The notes: generated by a model from the sequence alone, not told the origin. A DNA stretch of 64,000 nt from Carettochelys insculpta (GCF_033958435.1 NC_134158.1:5103837-5167836), one strand, 5' to 3'. Positions 1-11,415 are shown, numbered from the stretch's first letter. Translations and numbers: made by a program.

Positions 1-1575
1 AGGAGGGCGCCAGGGGTGGAGAGCTGCGGAAGCTGTTCCAGGTCAGCCATTAACATGTTGGCACACTGTGGGGCCATGCGGGTGCCCATTGCAGTGCCAC
101 TGACTTGAAGGTATAAATTGTCCCCAAATCTGAAGTACTTGTGGGTGAGGACAAAGTGACAAAGTTCTGCCACCACTTGTGCCGTGGCATCATCAGGAAT
201 AATGTTCCTAACAGCTTGAAGTCTATCTTCACGTGGGTATTTTGTGTAAGGGACCTCTACATCCATGGTGGCCAGGATGGTGTTTTCAGGAAGATCACCA
301 GTGCCTAGCAGTTTCCTGAGGAAGTCAGTGGTGTTTCAAAGATAGCTCGGAGTGCTCGTAACATAAGGTCTGAGTAGAGAGTCCCCACAGCTGGACAAGG
401 CTGCAATGAGAGTGCCAATGCCTGAGCTGATGGTGCCTCCAGAATGTCTAGATTTATGGATCTTGGGGCTCTGGGGGTGTGTCTGTGCAGATCTGTTCCT
501 GCGCTTTTGTCAGGAGTGTCTTGAGCAGACGGTGCAGTTTCTGTGTGTGCTGCTCAGGGGGATCAGAGGACAGTAGCCTGTAGAAGGTGGTATTGGAGAG
601 CTGCCTGGGAGTCTCCTTTTCATGGTCTGGCCTATTCATGATGACAACAGCAGCTCCTTTGCCAGCCTGTTGGATGACAACGCCAGAGCTGTTTCTGAGG
701 CTGTGGGTGACATTGCATTCCGCACGGCTGAGGTCCTGGGACAAGCGATGTCGCTTTGCCACAATTTCTGCCTGTGCACAGAAGCAAAAGCGCTCTGTGT
801 ATAGGTCCAGTCTCTCGTTTTGACTGTCAGGAACAATTCCACACAGAATTCTTCTTCTTGTGCTGTAGGTGTGACGGTGCCTGTAGGGCTGTTCAGAGTC
901 TTGTCGAAAGTGCTCCTGGAAAGTATTCCTGGCAAAACTGGGGCAGGGTTCCAGATCCCCACAGAACTGTGTCATGTTTGTGGGGGTGGTGGGGCACAAA
1001 GAGAGTCCCCGAGATAGCACAGACTCCTCTGCCGGGCTGTGTGTGTGGTTGGATAGATTGACAATGTTGCTGGGTGAGTTACGGGTACCACTACTGTGGC
1101 CCCATGCGGCAAGTAGGAGGTGAGAGAGTTTACAGTCCTGTAGAGAAGAGCAGTGGGCGTTGTGACTCTCCTGTCTCCTTTCAGTAAAGTCCAGCCACCT
1201 GGGCGTTTGTGTGGGAGGCTGTTTTTTAGGAGAGGCTCCAGACTTGAGAGCTCCTTGTGATGTTTCCCTGTTTGCTGCACAGGAAGCTGAACAGGTGGTT
1301 CCTCAGGTCTGTGGGAGTGTGTGACCAATCTCTTGACACAGTCCCTGCAGTGTGTCGGTTGCAGTGAGTGTTTCACCTTCAGTCCGTTGGGTGGGACGTC
1401 CATCCATTTACACTTGGCGAGGAAGATGGTGTCTGTATCTGTGCAGGTTTTCTCATGGGTTTGATGGGCTTCCGCTCCACGTGTCTCAATTCAGAGCCTG
1501 CCTGGTGCCAGGCATTGGGCGTAGCTGTGTTAGTTTTATCCACAAAAACAACACCAAATCGAGTGTCTTGTTTGA
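1..1575 (-). mobile_element. Penelope-like element (PLE), 5' portion, decayed
   Basis: Read on the minus strand, this holds the N-terminal half of a Penelope-like reverse transcriptase in broken frames. Recognisable blocks are AAVVIMNRPDHEKET followed by LSNTTFYRLLSSDPPEQHT (about 640-500). Towards 232-50 comes the segment before the catalytic motif, which reads MPRHKWWQNF and ALQWAPAWPHSVPT in shifted frames. Near 1521-1560 the sequence resembles the PLE terminal repeat (GTAGCTGTGTTAGTTTTATCC). The catalytic motif itself would lie left of position 1. The element sits antisense in the intron upstream of the KRAB-B exon of ZNF-1 and matches 39823-41395, so it predates the duplication. Several stops and frameshifts show it is dead. 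Confidence 0.85.
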
Positions 1576-1886
1576 GCTGAGTGGTCCTGTCCTGCCCTGG
1601 GATGCGGGGGGTGGAACAGGTCAAGCGGGAGGCTGAGTTGCACCCTAGAGAGTGCAGCAGAGCACTCGGCTCCCCCAGGAATGAGCTGGGCCATTCCCGA
1701 GGCAGGGGTGAGGCACCTGTACTCCAGGTGAGTGTGACATGGGATCTAGTATCATCCAGAGCCCGGCCTGTGCCAGGTGGGGAAGGAGCCTCTCTGGGTG
1801 GGCGGCTCAGATCCTGGGGCTGGAAGAAGTAATGGCCTGGACCTTCATGAATAAGATCAGCACTTGGTTAATTGCTCCCCAAGCAG

Positions 1887-2000
1887 GATTTCCAGCTCCC
1901 AAAGCTGATGTGATCTCCTGGGTGGAGCGAGGGGAGGCGCTGGGGGTCCCAGATCTCCAGGGCGCTGGGAAAGGGGAGATCATCAGTGACCCCCACCCAA
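1887..2000 (+). CDS. ZNF-1 KRAB-B exon
   Basis: This is a 114-bp exon bounded by a CAG acceptor (1884-1886) and a GTGAGC donor at 2001. It translates, with the first G supplied by the previous exon, as GFPAPKADVISWVERGEA followed by LGVPDLQGAGKGEIISDP. That is the KRAB B-box signature (GFPxPKxDVIxxxExGExxxVPDLQG in turtle and bird genes). It enters and leaves in phase 1, exactly as in ZNF-2 and ZNF-3. The last base is A rather than G, so the junction codon becomes Ser and the donor context is slightly weaker. The KRAB-A exon is not in the window; in ZNF-2 it lies 4.6 kb upstream, whereas only 1.9 kb is available here. Whether this copy has its own promoter cannot be seen. Confidence 0.8.
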
Positions 2001-2303
2001 GTGAGCAGTGAGCTAAAGAGACTCAGACATGTATTTCTGTGTCCTCCTGGATGTCACTTGGGCCTTTTCATCCAGACTGACTGAGCCTTCAGCCTGTCAT
2101 CAGCCTTAGCCAGAGGGTGGGGGCAGGGCTGGGGTCCCTCCTCTTGGGAAGGGTTGTGAGGACGGAGGAGCAGCTCAGTTCATGTTATTTCAATCTTTCC
2201 ATCAGCTGTTGGCTGCGTTCCCCCTTTTCTGTTCCCTTTCAGAGTTTTCCTTTCAGCGCAGCACAGGGAGTGACACTGTCTGGTTCTCTCTGTGTCCCAG
2301 CAG

Positions 2304-3241
2304 GTGAGGTGATGCTGCTCAAGAATGACGAGGAGAATCTTCAGCTGGAAGAACCAGAGCAAGTAGCCTCCTGTGGGATGTTCCTGGGAAGCTCTGAAGG
2401 TCGTGTTTCTCAGAGTCCTGGGCACAGAGAGACCTGTGAGAGTCAGCGTAGCCCAGAAAGGCAGCAGGGAAACCATGCAGGGGAGGGGCAGGATAACTCC
2501 AGCCATGGAAGCAGAGGTGTGAGAAACACTAAAGAGAGCGAACAACAGAAAACCTGTGGGAAAAGCTTCAGTCTTAACAGTCATTGTAGCATCCGCACAG
2601 GAAAGAAGCCCAATATCTGCCCTGACTGCGGCAGAAACTTCCAACTGTACTCAGGTCTTACTGTTCATCAGAGAACCCACACTGGAGAAAAACCCTTCCA
2701 CTGCTCTGAGTGTGGGAAAAGCTTCTCATGGCATATAAATCTTAAAAGTCATTGCAGGATCCACACAGGAGAGACACCTTATAACTGCCCTGACTGTGGG
2801 AAAGTGTTCAGGCAGAGGTCAAACCTCATTACTCATCAGAGAATCCACACAGGAGAGAAACCCTTCCACTGTTCTGACTGTGGGAAAAGCTTTCGTCAGT
2901 GCTCAGGTCTTATTTATCATCAGAGAACCCACACTGGAGAGAAACCCTTCAGCTGCTCTGACTGTGGGAAAAGCTTTCGTCAGTGCTCAGGTCTTATTTA
3001 TCACCAGAGAACCCACACTGGAGAGAAACCGTTCAGCTGCTCTGACTGTGGGAAAAGCTTCTCATGCTCCTCAAGTCTTAAGAGACATTGCAGAATCCAC
3101 ACAGGAGAAACACCTTATAGTTGCTCTGACTGTGGGAAAAGGTTCAGACGAAGGTCAAACTTTGTTACGCATAGGAGAAGCCACACAGGAGAGAAACCCT
3201 TCAACTGCTCTGAGTGTGGGAAACGCTTTTGTCAGCACTAA
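2304..3241 (+). CDS. ZNF-1 zinc-finger exon (C2H2, seven fingers, shortened)
   Basis: The acceptor CAG at 2301-2303 opens an exon starting GEVMLLKNDEENLQLEEPEQ, the linker typical of this family. One broken finger (TCGKSFSLNSHC) follows, then seven complete C-x2-C-x12-H-x3-H fingers joined by TGEKPF/Y linkers. The protein ends inside an eighth finger at FCQH-stop (3239-3241). Fingers 4 and 5 are identical in protein and are an 84-bp tandem duplication with two base differences (2881-2964, 2965-3048). Downstream, 3242-3450 still encodes finger-like fragments out of frame (CSVCGTSF, HQRIHTGEKS), so the array was once longer. The product should be a nuclear, sequence-specific DNA-binding repressor if a KRAB-A exon is spliced on. 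The uninterrupted reading frame that starts at 2117 only reads through the intron. Confidence 0.85.
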
Positions 3242-3450
3242 AATGTTACAGATCAGAGAGAAGCCTTTCAGCTGTTCTGTCTGTGGGACAAGTTTTGGGA
3301 ACACTCGTACCTTGTCAATTATCAGAGAGTTCACAGAAGAGGGAAACCCAGTGACTGCACTGACGTGGGTAACCTTCAGTGGCTGCTTGTACGTTATTGA
3401 TCATCAGAGAATTCACACAGGAGAGAAATCCGGTAACCTCTTTGTCACTA
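3242..3450 (+). pseudogene. Decayed extra zinc fingers after the ZNF-1 stop
   Basis: Past the stop codon the sequence keeps finger spacing in another frame: KPFSCSVCGTSFG, then HQRIHTGEKSGN near 3400-3430. The same decayed tail follows the stop of ZNF-2 (44070-44290). Premature termination therefore happened before the segmental duplication, or was spread by gene conversion. Confidence 0.7.
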
Positions 3451-3674
3451 TTTTTGAAGCTGGGCCACTGAGCAAAAAAAGTCAGTGAGAACCCCATGAA
3501 CCAACACACTGCTTCTCATGCCTCAAGGGTGTGGTGTTATGGAGCCATTCAGGTAACTAAAATAGAGTCTACTTGTTCCTTAAATTAACCCATGCTCCTT
3601 TATAAAAGAACTAGACACACTGGAGTTTGTTCAGAACCTCAACTTCATTAATTTTTGGTGTCTTTTTTTTTTTA

Positions 3675-3680
3675 AATAAA
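3675..3680 (+). terminator. Poly(A) signal of ZNF-1
   Basis: AATAAA is followed within 30-45 bp by a GT-rich stretch (GAGTTGTTGCTCTCGGGTGT), the usual arrangement for cleavage and polyadenylation. The equivalent site exists in ZNF-2 at 44523-44528. A second upstream signal present in ZNF-2 (44404) is mutated here. Confidence 0.6.
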
Positions 3681-4124
3681 CTGAAAATGCTTCACTTGAG
3701 TTGTTGCTCTCGGGTGTCTGGAGAGGAGGGGTCAGTGCATGGGGACTCGGGGGAGAGACAGTTGTCCTAGCCCACTGTCACTGTAGAAGCTTTGGGCCTA
3801 GGTGAGAAGCACCTCTGCTTGGCTGCTGCAGCTCCAGCAGGTGCAACCAGGGGAGCGGTGTATGTCCCTTGCCTGGGGCAGGGCCAGGGTCATCGGTCCT
3901 CTGCACTGCCCAGCCGGAGAGGAATGCAGCAAATGTGCACTTTCTCCTCACTCCCTGGTGGAGGGGAACAGCCGGCCGTGTCCCTGAATGAACTTAGGGG
4001 GGAGGGAGCTGAAGTTGTCCCAAGGGCACCTGGGGGCAGGATGCTCACAGCTGGGATAGTCCTGGGTGGGGGAGACTGGGCTTCCATAGCCAACCCCTTT
4101 CTTGTGTGGTGGTTGTCTCTTGTC

Positions 4125-5030
4125 TATGTGGTCATAGAATCACAGAACAATAGACCTGGAAGAGACCTAAAAAGACATCAAGTCCAGCCCCCTGCCCAAG
4201 GCAGAACCAAACCCATCAGATCAGCCCAGCCAGGGCTTTGTCGAGCCAAGACTCAAACACCTCTAGGGATGGAGACTCCACTACTTCCCTGGGTGGACCA
4301 TTCCAATGCTTCAGCACCCTCCTAGTGAAAATGTTTTTCCTGATGTTCAACCTGGACCTTCCCAACTGCAACTTAAGACCATTGTTCCGTGTTCTGCCAT
4401 CCGTGACCACTGTGAACAGCCTCTCTCCAGCCTCTTTGCAGCCTCCCTTCAGTAAGTTGAATGCTGTTATCAAACCCCCCACTCAGTCTTCTCTTTTGCA
4501 GACTAAATAGACCCAATTCCCTAAACCTTTCTTCATAGATCATATGCACCAGGCTCCTAATTACTTTGGCCACCCTTCGCTGGACCCTCTCCAGTGTGTC
4601 CATATCTTTCCTTTATGTGGGGGCCCACAACAGGACATAGTACTCCAGCTGCGGCCTCACCAAAGCCAAATAAAGAGGAATAATCACTTGTCTGGACCTA
4701 CTGGCAACGCTCCTCTTGATGCAACCTAATATGCCATTAGCTTTCTTGGCTACAAGAGCACACTGTTGACTCATGTCCAGCTTCTTGTCCACTACAACTC
4801 CCAGGTCCTTTTCTGCAGAACTACTACTACTAAGCCAGTCGGACCCAAGCCTGTAACAACACTTGGGATTCTTCCGGCCCAAGTGAAGGAATCTGCACTT
4901 GTCCTTATTGAACCTCATCAGATTTCTTGTGGCCCAGTCTTCCAATTTGTCTAAGTTTCTCTGGACCAATTCCCTACCCTCCAGCGTATCTACCTCTCCC
5001 CCAGCTTAGTGTCATCTGCAAATTTGCTGA
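4125..5030 (-). mobile_element. CR1 LINE fragment (3' end of ORF2 and tail)
   Basis: On the minus strand, 4969-4216 encodes the C-terminal part of a CR1 reverse transcriptase in several frames: [78 protein letters not shown] and [20 protein letters not shown]. The 3' tail, near 4130, is the CR1 ending (reverse complement of catagaatcacagaac). It marks the end of the segmental duplication, so it inserted in or beside the breakpoint. Frameshifts make it inactive. Confidence 0.9.
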
Positions 5031-5035
5031 GGGTG

Positions 5036-5430
5036 TGTGATGGGGTTTGGGATCCCCCAAGCTCCACATCCGTCCGCAGGCAGGAGTGAGTGTCACTTAG
5101 CAGGAGAACAGCGGGTTTATTAGCTGACAGGACACAGCATTGTACAGAGGGGTCAGTGCAGCCAGCAGAGAGAGCCAGTCAAATCCATGTTGGGGAGAGG
5201 AGGCCCTGAGGGAGGCCTTGCCCACTCCTTGGTGTCGCTCTCTCTCAGCCCAGACTAACTGCTTCCCAACTCCCAGTTCCAATTCAAACCCCTCAAGCTC
5301 CACCTCCTTTGTCTCCAGTACAAAGGTGTTACCTGGTCATCAAGGTTACTCTCAGCAGGAGACCCACACCCTCTGTGAGCCACTCACATGCACACAGGTA
5401 TTCCCCCACTCCATCACATCTCTCCCCCAC
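5036..5430. repeat. Unclassified interspersed repeat, possibly LTR-like
   Basis: Starting with TGTGATGGGGTTTGGGATCC, this stretch has no coding potential and includes GCGGGTTTATTAGCTGACAG, a phrase I associate with an interspersed turtle repeat. I cannot see matching ends or a target duplication. From 5430 to 7000 I recognise nothing else beyond low-level repeat debris. Confidence 0.25.
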
Positions 5431-7159
5431 TTCCAGACCGAACTGAGCAGGGTCACTCAGCTGGTGGCCTGGGGAAGTTCGGAGTCTTCCCCACGGGATA
5501 GGGCATCGGCTGTACCCTCAGTGCTCCCCTTGATGTTACCACCTCCATGTCATAATCCTGCTGGGGGAGGCTCCAAGTCAGGAGTTTGGTCTTGGCCCTT
5601 TTCATGTGATGCAGCCGGGCAAGTCCCTTTAGTTCCCTCGGGTTGGTTGGTCTCCCGGCTTCGGTCTCCGGTCCGTCATCCACATTCTCAATTCGGGCAG
5701 GCAGAGCCCATCCAGCTGCTGCAGCACGTTTGGAATTCAGTTACAGTCCAGTAAATGAAGGTACAAATGCTTTCACCCTTGGCATTTGGCCAGACCACCC
5801 AAATGGTTGTGCGCCTCAGTTTCCCCTTCCATGCCACACAATAGGTTTGGAATGTTCCTTCTCATGTGAGAGGTTGCAAGACTAATTACAGGGAACAACA
5901 GTGACATTTCAGAATTACAAACTCCTTTCACACACAATTCATGCTTATACATCAATGGCATCATGTCACATGGCTCTTTCCAAACATTCAGTACATTGTA
6001 CAATTCTACAGCTTTTGGTAGCAGCACCCCTTGGTTACAGCAGTCAGCATGAGTAACAGAACAAACCCATTGCAACTGTACGTTCACATTGCTCTTTGGT
6101 TGACCACAACCTTTGTGTAACTGCCTTGAGAATCTGGTATTTTGGGGCTAAATGGCTGAGGCCTTTCTTTGCACCATCAAGTTCTAATCTTCTCCCTTGC
6201 CCCCTGGGGTGGAAAGCTGATCTCTCTGGCTGTGCCCTCCCTTCTAACAAGAGCTGGGCGGTTGATGATCTCAGGGAGACGGCCCCCTCCCAGCCAGTCT
6301 GGAAATTTGCAAACCAAACTGGTTTCTAAAAGTTGTTTTGTGAATCCCAGACACAGAATCCACATGAAGGAATCCCTGTTTATCCCTTACTGGCCCACCA
6401 GGTCCAAAGCTCCTTTGTCCTTCCACCTCCAACTTCTGCCTCCCCATGGAATCAGAAGTGGAGTCCAGTATGAGAATATAAGTGTTTCCCCCATCTGGAG
6501 ATGGGGAATTGCTGGCGCTCTCCTGCATCCTACAGAGAGTGACTGTGCAGCTGTTTTACTTGGTTCTCACAGGGCTGCTCACATTCCCTGACAGTTTTCA
6601 CTTTACTTGGACCAACTTCCAGTTCCTGAGAAACCTTTGCCCTGCCTGCTTTGGACCCTTGCAGAGCACAGCCAGTGGTTTCACACTCAGGCAGGCCCTG
6701 CCCATCAGGAGCTGAAACAAATTTCTCCCCAGGGAAAGGGCTGCTCTGGCGCTTACAGACAAGCACCTTTCCTGTTCACTCTCCTTCATCTCACTCCCAT
6801 TTTCTGCAGTCACCACAGACGGGTCAGGAAAAGTTTCAGGGAAATTTTCTTCCTCAAGAGCTCCCCCAAGCAACAACTCACCCGTCTGCCTCCACAGGGG
6901 CATTGTGTCCTCTTTTCTAAGATGAAAAGTCCCAGGCTTAATCTCTCTTCATATGGCCCCGTTCCAAACCACTAATAATTTTTGTTGCCCTTTTCTGAAC
7001 TTTGTCCAACACCGATCTCTCTTTTTTGATTGTTATCCAAGTAACAGGTGAAACCTACAACCAAGACTTACACCTAGATGGCGAGAGCTCCTTGGTGGGA
7101 GAGGCCCTCCTTGTTACAGGTGTACGTACGTATGCTGCCTGGTCACCAGTCCAGCCACA

Positions 7160-7300
7160 CTGGATTTGTGTGCTGTGCAACACGGGACTGGGGGAACTGG
7201 CGGTGCATTGCTAGACTTCCCTGCGCACTGCCTTTGGACACATGCTTTGGGTTTTCCAGGGCTTTTAGGGGAAACATTCGGCACTTGGACTGGAGACAAA
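7160..7300 (+). repeat. Diverged repeat, copy 1 of a local pair
   Basis: The segments 7160-7300 and 7675-7835 resemble each other. Both begin near GGATT(T/G)GTGT and run through ...CTTTGG-CA-GC...TTTTC-AGGGGCT...AGGAGAAAC-TC-GCAC. They look like two old copies of one non-coding repeat. The type is unknown; it may be the 5' region of a retroelement. Confidence 0.35.
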
Positions 7301-7674
7301 GCTACAGCCAATTCACACCACCTGGGAATCGGGTGGAACTGACCACAACTACAACTGATTCGGACCCACTGCGGGGGTCTGGCCCATTGACTCCAGTGAT
7401 GCTCTGGCCGATCTGCACCAGCTCCAATAGGGCAAAATATCTAGTAATACCTTAGAGAAAAGTCACCTTCCTACTGACTTGTGCCAAGACCGTCAGTGCC
7501 TGTTACTGTGGGCAGAGGGAGCGGATCACTCTTTGTCCCACCAATTCAGAAAATCAAACTATTCTCTCCAGCTGATAAAAATGTAGCAAACGCTCACAGT
7601 GCTGGATCTAGGAGGGAGCTGTCCAGCCAGGTCCGCTTCCACTCTGGGGACATCGTGGTGAGCCCGAGCCAGAT

Positions 7675-7835
7675 TGGATTGGTGTTCTGTGTAACGCTGG
7701 CTATGAAATCCTGCGAAGTGGAAGTAGAAGGGAACGGATGAGCTTGCCATGCGGGGCTAGGCTGCCCTGCCTACTCCCTTTGGTCATGCGCGCTTGATTT
7801 TCAGGGGCTGTCAGGAGAAACAATCAGCACCTGGT
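7675..7835 (+). repeat. Diverged repeat, copy 2 of a local pair
   Basis: Partner of 7160-7300. It ends with TGTCAGGAGAAACAATCAGC, about 75 bp before a tRNA-derived SINE. Confidence 0.35.
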
Positions 7836-7910
7836 CCCATTGGACCTCTGTGGATACTTCTTTGCAAAGACAGGAGGCAGAGGCACTCCCTGGGAGCTGG
7901 GCATGGGGCC

Positions 7911-8039
7911 AGGGGGATAGCTTAGCGGTTTGAGCATTGGCTTGCTAAACCCAGGCTTGTGAGCCCAATCATTTAGGGACCTGGGGCAACTAGACTGAAA
8001 AAAACCCCAGAAGCTGCCAAGGAGGGTGCTTGGTCCTGC
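7911..8039 (+). mobile_element. tRNA-derived SINE, 5' part, split by a CR1 insertion
   Basis: This begins GGGGGATAGCTTAGCGGTTT and continues GCATTGGCTTGCTAAACCC with a degraded B box, the tRNA head of the cryptodiran turtle SINE. It then reaches GGTGCTTGGTCCTGCTGTGAG, the tail shared with CR1. The rest of the SINE tail (GACCTCTGAAGGTCC..., ending GAGATAGATATATCTCCATA) reappears at 10946-10997, after the CR1. The element was therefore split by the LINE. Confidence 0.75.
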
Positions 8040-10945
8040 TGTGAGTGCTGGGGACAAAAAAAAGAGGGCCAGGGCAAAACTGGGAGGCAAGACCAAATCA
8101 ATGTCTGAGATGCCTATATACAAATGCAAGAAGTATGGGAAAAAAACAAGAATTGGAAGTACTAATAAATGAATACAACTACGATATCGTTGGCATCACA
8201 GAAACTTGGTGGGATAATACTCATGATTGGAATGTTGGTATTGAAGGGTACAGCCTGCTTAGGAAGGACAGACAGGGAAAGAAGGGAGGAGGTGTTGCCT
8301 TGTATATTAAAAATGTACACACTTGGACAGAGGTGGAGATGGACATAGGAGATGGACGGGTTGAAAGTCTCTGGGTTAGACTCAGAGGAGTAAAAAACAA
8401 GGATGAGGTCCTACTAGGTGTCTACTACAGGCCCCCTAGCCAGGTGGAAGAGGTGGATGAGGCTTTCTTTGAACAGCTAACAAAATCATCTAGGGCCCAG
8501 AATTTGGTGGTGATGGGGGACTTCAACTATCCAGGTACATGTTGGGAAACTAATACAGCAGGGGACAGACTGTCCAATAAATTCTTGGATTGCATTGCAG
8601 ACAACTTCTTATTCCAAAAGGTTGAAAAAGCTACCGGGGGGAAGCTGTTCTAGATTTAATTTTAACAAATAGTGAGGAAATTATTGAGAATTTGAAAGTG
8701 GAAGGATGCTTGGGTGAAAGTGATCATGAAATCATAGAGTTCACAATTCTAAGGAAGGGTAGAAGGGAAAACAGTACTATAGAGATAATGGATTTCAGGA
8801 AGGCAGATTTTGGTAAACGCAGAGAGGTGGTAGGTAAGGTCCCATGGGAAGCTAAACGGGAAAAACGGCTGAGGAGAGTTGGCAGTTTTTCAAAGGGACA
8901 TTATTAAGGGCCCAAAAGCAAGCTATCCCGCTGCGTAGGAAAGATAGAAAACATGGCAAAAGACTGCCTTGGCTTAACGAGATCTTGCATGATCTCAAAC
9001 TAAAAAAGGAATCGTACAAGAAATGGAAACTAGGACAAATTACAAAGGATGAATATAGGCAAACAACACGAGCATGCAGGAGCAAGATTAGAAAGGCTAA
9101 GGCACAAAATGAGCTCAAACTAGCTGCAAGCATAAAGGGAAACAAGAAGGCTTTTTACAAATACATTGGTAACAAGAGGAAGACCAAGGAGAGGGTAGGG
9201 CCATTGGTCAGTGAGGAGGGAGAAACAGTAACAGGGAATTTGGAAATGGCAGAGATGTTTAATGATTTCTTTGTTTCGGTCTTCACTGAGAAATCTGAAG
9301 GAATGCCTGATGTAGAGAATGCTAGTGAAAAAGGGGTAGGTTTAGAAGTTGAAATAAGAAAAGAACAAATTAAAATTTACTTAGAAGAATTAGATGTCTG
9401 CAAATCACCAGGACCTGATGAAATGCATCCTAGAATCCTCAAGGAGCTGATAGAAGAGGTATCTGAGCCTTTAGCAATCATTTTTGGAAAATCATGGGAG
9501 ACAGGAGAGATTCCACAAGACTGGAAAAGGGCAAATATAGTACCCATTTATAAAAAGGGGAACAAGAATAACCCGAGAAACTACAGGCCAGTCAGCTTAA
9601 CTTCTGTGCCAGGAAAGATAATGGAGCAGGTCATTAAAGAAATCATCTGCAAGCAGTTGGAAGGTGGTAAGGTGACAGGGAACAGCCAGCATGGTTTTGT
9701 TAAAAACAGATCATGTCAAACCAATCTAATAGCTTTCGTTGATAGAATAACAAGCCTTGTGGATAAGGGAGAAGCGGTGGATGTGATATACCTAGACTTC
9801 AGTAAAGCATTTGACACGGTCTCACATAATATACTTATCAATAAACTACTCAAATACAACTTAGATGGGGCTACTATAAGGTGGGTGAACAACTGGCTGG
9901 ATAACCGTACCCAGAGAGGAGTAGTTAATGGTTTTCAATCCTGCTGGAAAAGTATAACTAGTGGGGTTCCTCAGGGGTCTGTTTTAGGACCGGTTCTGTT
10001 CAATATCTTCATTAACGATTTAGATATTGACATAGAAAGTACAGTTATTAAGTTTGCAGATGACACCAAGCTGGGAGGGGTTGCAACTTCTTTGGATGAT
10101 AGGGTCATAATTCAAAAGGATCTGGATAAACTGGAGAAATGGGCTGAGGTAAACAGGATGAAGTTTAATAAGGACAAATGCAAAGTGCTCCACTTAGGAA
10201 GGAACAATCAGTGTCACACATACAGAATGGGAAAGGACTGCCTAGGAATGAGTACAGCAGAAAGGGATCTAGGGGTTATAGTGGACCACAAGCTAAATAT
10301 GAGTCAACAGTGTGATGATGTTGCAAAAAAAGCAAACATGATTCTGGGCTGCATTAACAGGTGTGTTGTGAACAAGACACGAGAAGTCATTCTCCCGCTC
10401 TACTCTGCGCTGGTTAGGCCTCAGCTGGAGTATTGTGTCCAGTTCTGGGCACCGCAGTTCAGGAAGGATGTGGAGAAATTGGAGAGGGCCCAGAGGAGAG
10501 CGACGAGAATGATCAAAGGTCTAGAGAACGTGACCTATGAAGAAAGGCTGAAAGAACTGGTCTTGTTTAGTTTGGAAAAGAGAAGATTGAGGGGGGACAT
10601 GATAGCAGTTTTCAGGTATCTAAAATGGTGTCATAAGGCAGAAGGAGGGAACTTGTTCTTCCTCGCCTCTGAGGATAGAACAAGAGGCAATGGACTGAAA
10701 TTGCAGCAGGGGAGGTTCAGGTTGGACATTAGGAAAAAGTTCCTAACTGTCAGGGTGATCAAACACTGGAACAAATTGCCAAGGGAGGTGGTAGAATCTC
10801 CATCACTGGAGATATTTAAGAAGAGGTTAGATAGATGGCTTTCAGGGATGGTCTAGAAAGTGCTTGGTCCTGCTGTGAGGGCAGGGGGCTGGACTCGATG
10901 GCCTCTCGAGGTCCCTTCCAGTCCTACTATTCTATGATTCTATGA
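8040..10945 (+). mobile_element. Nearly full ORF2-length CR1 LINE
   Basis: The element carries an apurinic endonuclease domain, a reverse transcriptase and a CR1 3' end. The 3' end reads GGGGGCTGGACTCGATGGCC, TCGAGGTCCCTTCCAGTCC and then two ATTCTATG-type octamers at about 10926-10945. CR1 moves by target-primed reverse transcription, and the octamer repeat is its hallmark 3' end. Few lesions and a 623-residue open frame mark a comparatively young copy. It lies inside a SINE (7911-8039 plus 10946-10997). Confidence 0.92.
8045..10856 (+). pseudogene. CR1 ORF2 (endonuclease-reverse transcriptase), two frameshifts
   Basis: The endonuclease part (8045-8653) shows [34 protein letters not shown] and VVMGDFN. 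A lost base in the G-run near 8640 shifts the frame, which resumes as [11 protein letters not shown] and [10 protein letters not shown] (the catalytic SDH) in 8692-8860. A second shift near 8870 leads into the open frame that runs to 10856. That frame holds the [65 protein letters not shown] and the catalytic FADD at 10053-10064. The CR1 C-terminal region follows ([50 protein letters not shown]). With two indels the enzyme cannot be made whole from this copy. Confidence 0.92.
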
Positions 10946-10997
10946 TTCAATGACCTCTGAAGGTCCTTCCAGTTCTATGAGATAGATATATCTCCAT
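10946..10997 (+). mobile_element. tRNA-derived SINE, 3' remainder after the CR1 insertion
   Basis: TGACCTCTGAAGGTCCTTCC followed by AGTTCTATGAGATAGATATA is the typical 3' end of the same SINE whose head is at 7911-8039. The following 10998-11260 holds nothing I recognise. Confidence 0.65.
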
Positions 10998-11260
10998 ATA
11001 TATTTGACAGGTCGGTGTGGGAGAAACGATTGCCCTGTATGCTGCTTGTGCATCTCTGTTCCAGGACTGATGTTTGTGTGCAAATATAACAAGTAGTTCC
11101 AGATTCCATGTCGTCTGCTCTGGAAATCACCCAAAAAGGCCCTGAAATGCTGCCTTTGCTTGGCAGAAGAGCAGGGGTGTTGGAAATAGGGGTAATAAAT
11201 ATTCTAATCAGCAAGCTACTGCCCCAGCTGAACTTTATGTAACTTTTCCTTTTACTTTAC

Positions 11261-11415
11261 CATCTCCTTTTGATCCCGGATCACCAGGAGGTGAGACTTC
11301 TTTGCTAAGCAATCATCCTGGCTCTTCTTCCAAATTTGACTCTCTTTAGACACCCAGTAGCATTTTCCCTCATGCATGAGCCATTCGATGGGGCAAATTC
11401 TGCATCTGGAGCCCT
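11261..11415 (-). CDS. Lectin-B, first C-type-lectin-domain exon
   Basis: On the minus strand a pyrimidine-rich acceptor (CCCCCACTCCAG) precedes a 155-bp exon, and a GTAAAG donor follows at 11260. Entering in phase 1 it reads GSRCRICPIEWLMHEGKCYW, then VSKESQIWKKSQDDCLAKKS, then HLLVIRDQKEM, and leaves in phase 0. This is the start of an NK-receptor-type lectin-like domain (KLRB1/CLEC2 group): CPxEW, GKCYW, W-xx-S-xx-C and LLVI all fit, with the three expected cysteines. The exon is intact. It joins in phase to the signal-anchor exon at 15638-15736, giving a type II membrane receptor. Lectin-domain exons 2 and 3, expected at lower coordinates, were not found; the CR1/SINE block may have displaced them or the locus may be a remnant. 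Confidence 0.8.

Larger units (their letters stand above)
1..4123 (+). repeat. Segmental duplication, copy 1 (ZNF-1 side)
   Basis: The whole block from a PLE fragment through KRAB-B, the finger exon and the 3' UTR reappears, collinear and in the same orientation, at 39823-44977. The two copies match through introns, the antisense PLE and the 3' flank. The 1.03 kb size difference is almost entirely twelve fewer zinc-finger units (12 x 84 = 1008 bp) in this copy. Homology stops where a CR1 fragment begins at about 4125. Copy 1 probably continues left of the window. Confidence 0.9.

Noticed and set aside
2117..2303. Upstream extension of the ZNF-1 and ZNF-2 open frames (ATG at 2117 and 41934)
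   Set aside because: It is intron sequence read in frame. A clear CAG acceptor lies at 2303 and 42120, and the KRAB-B exon joins there in phase.
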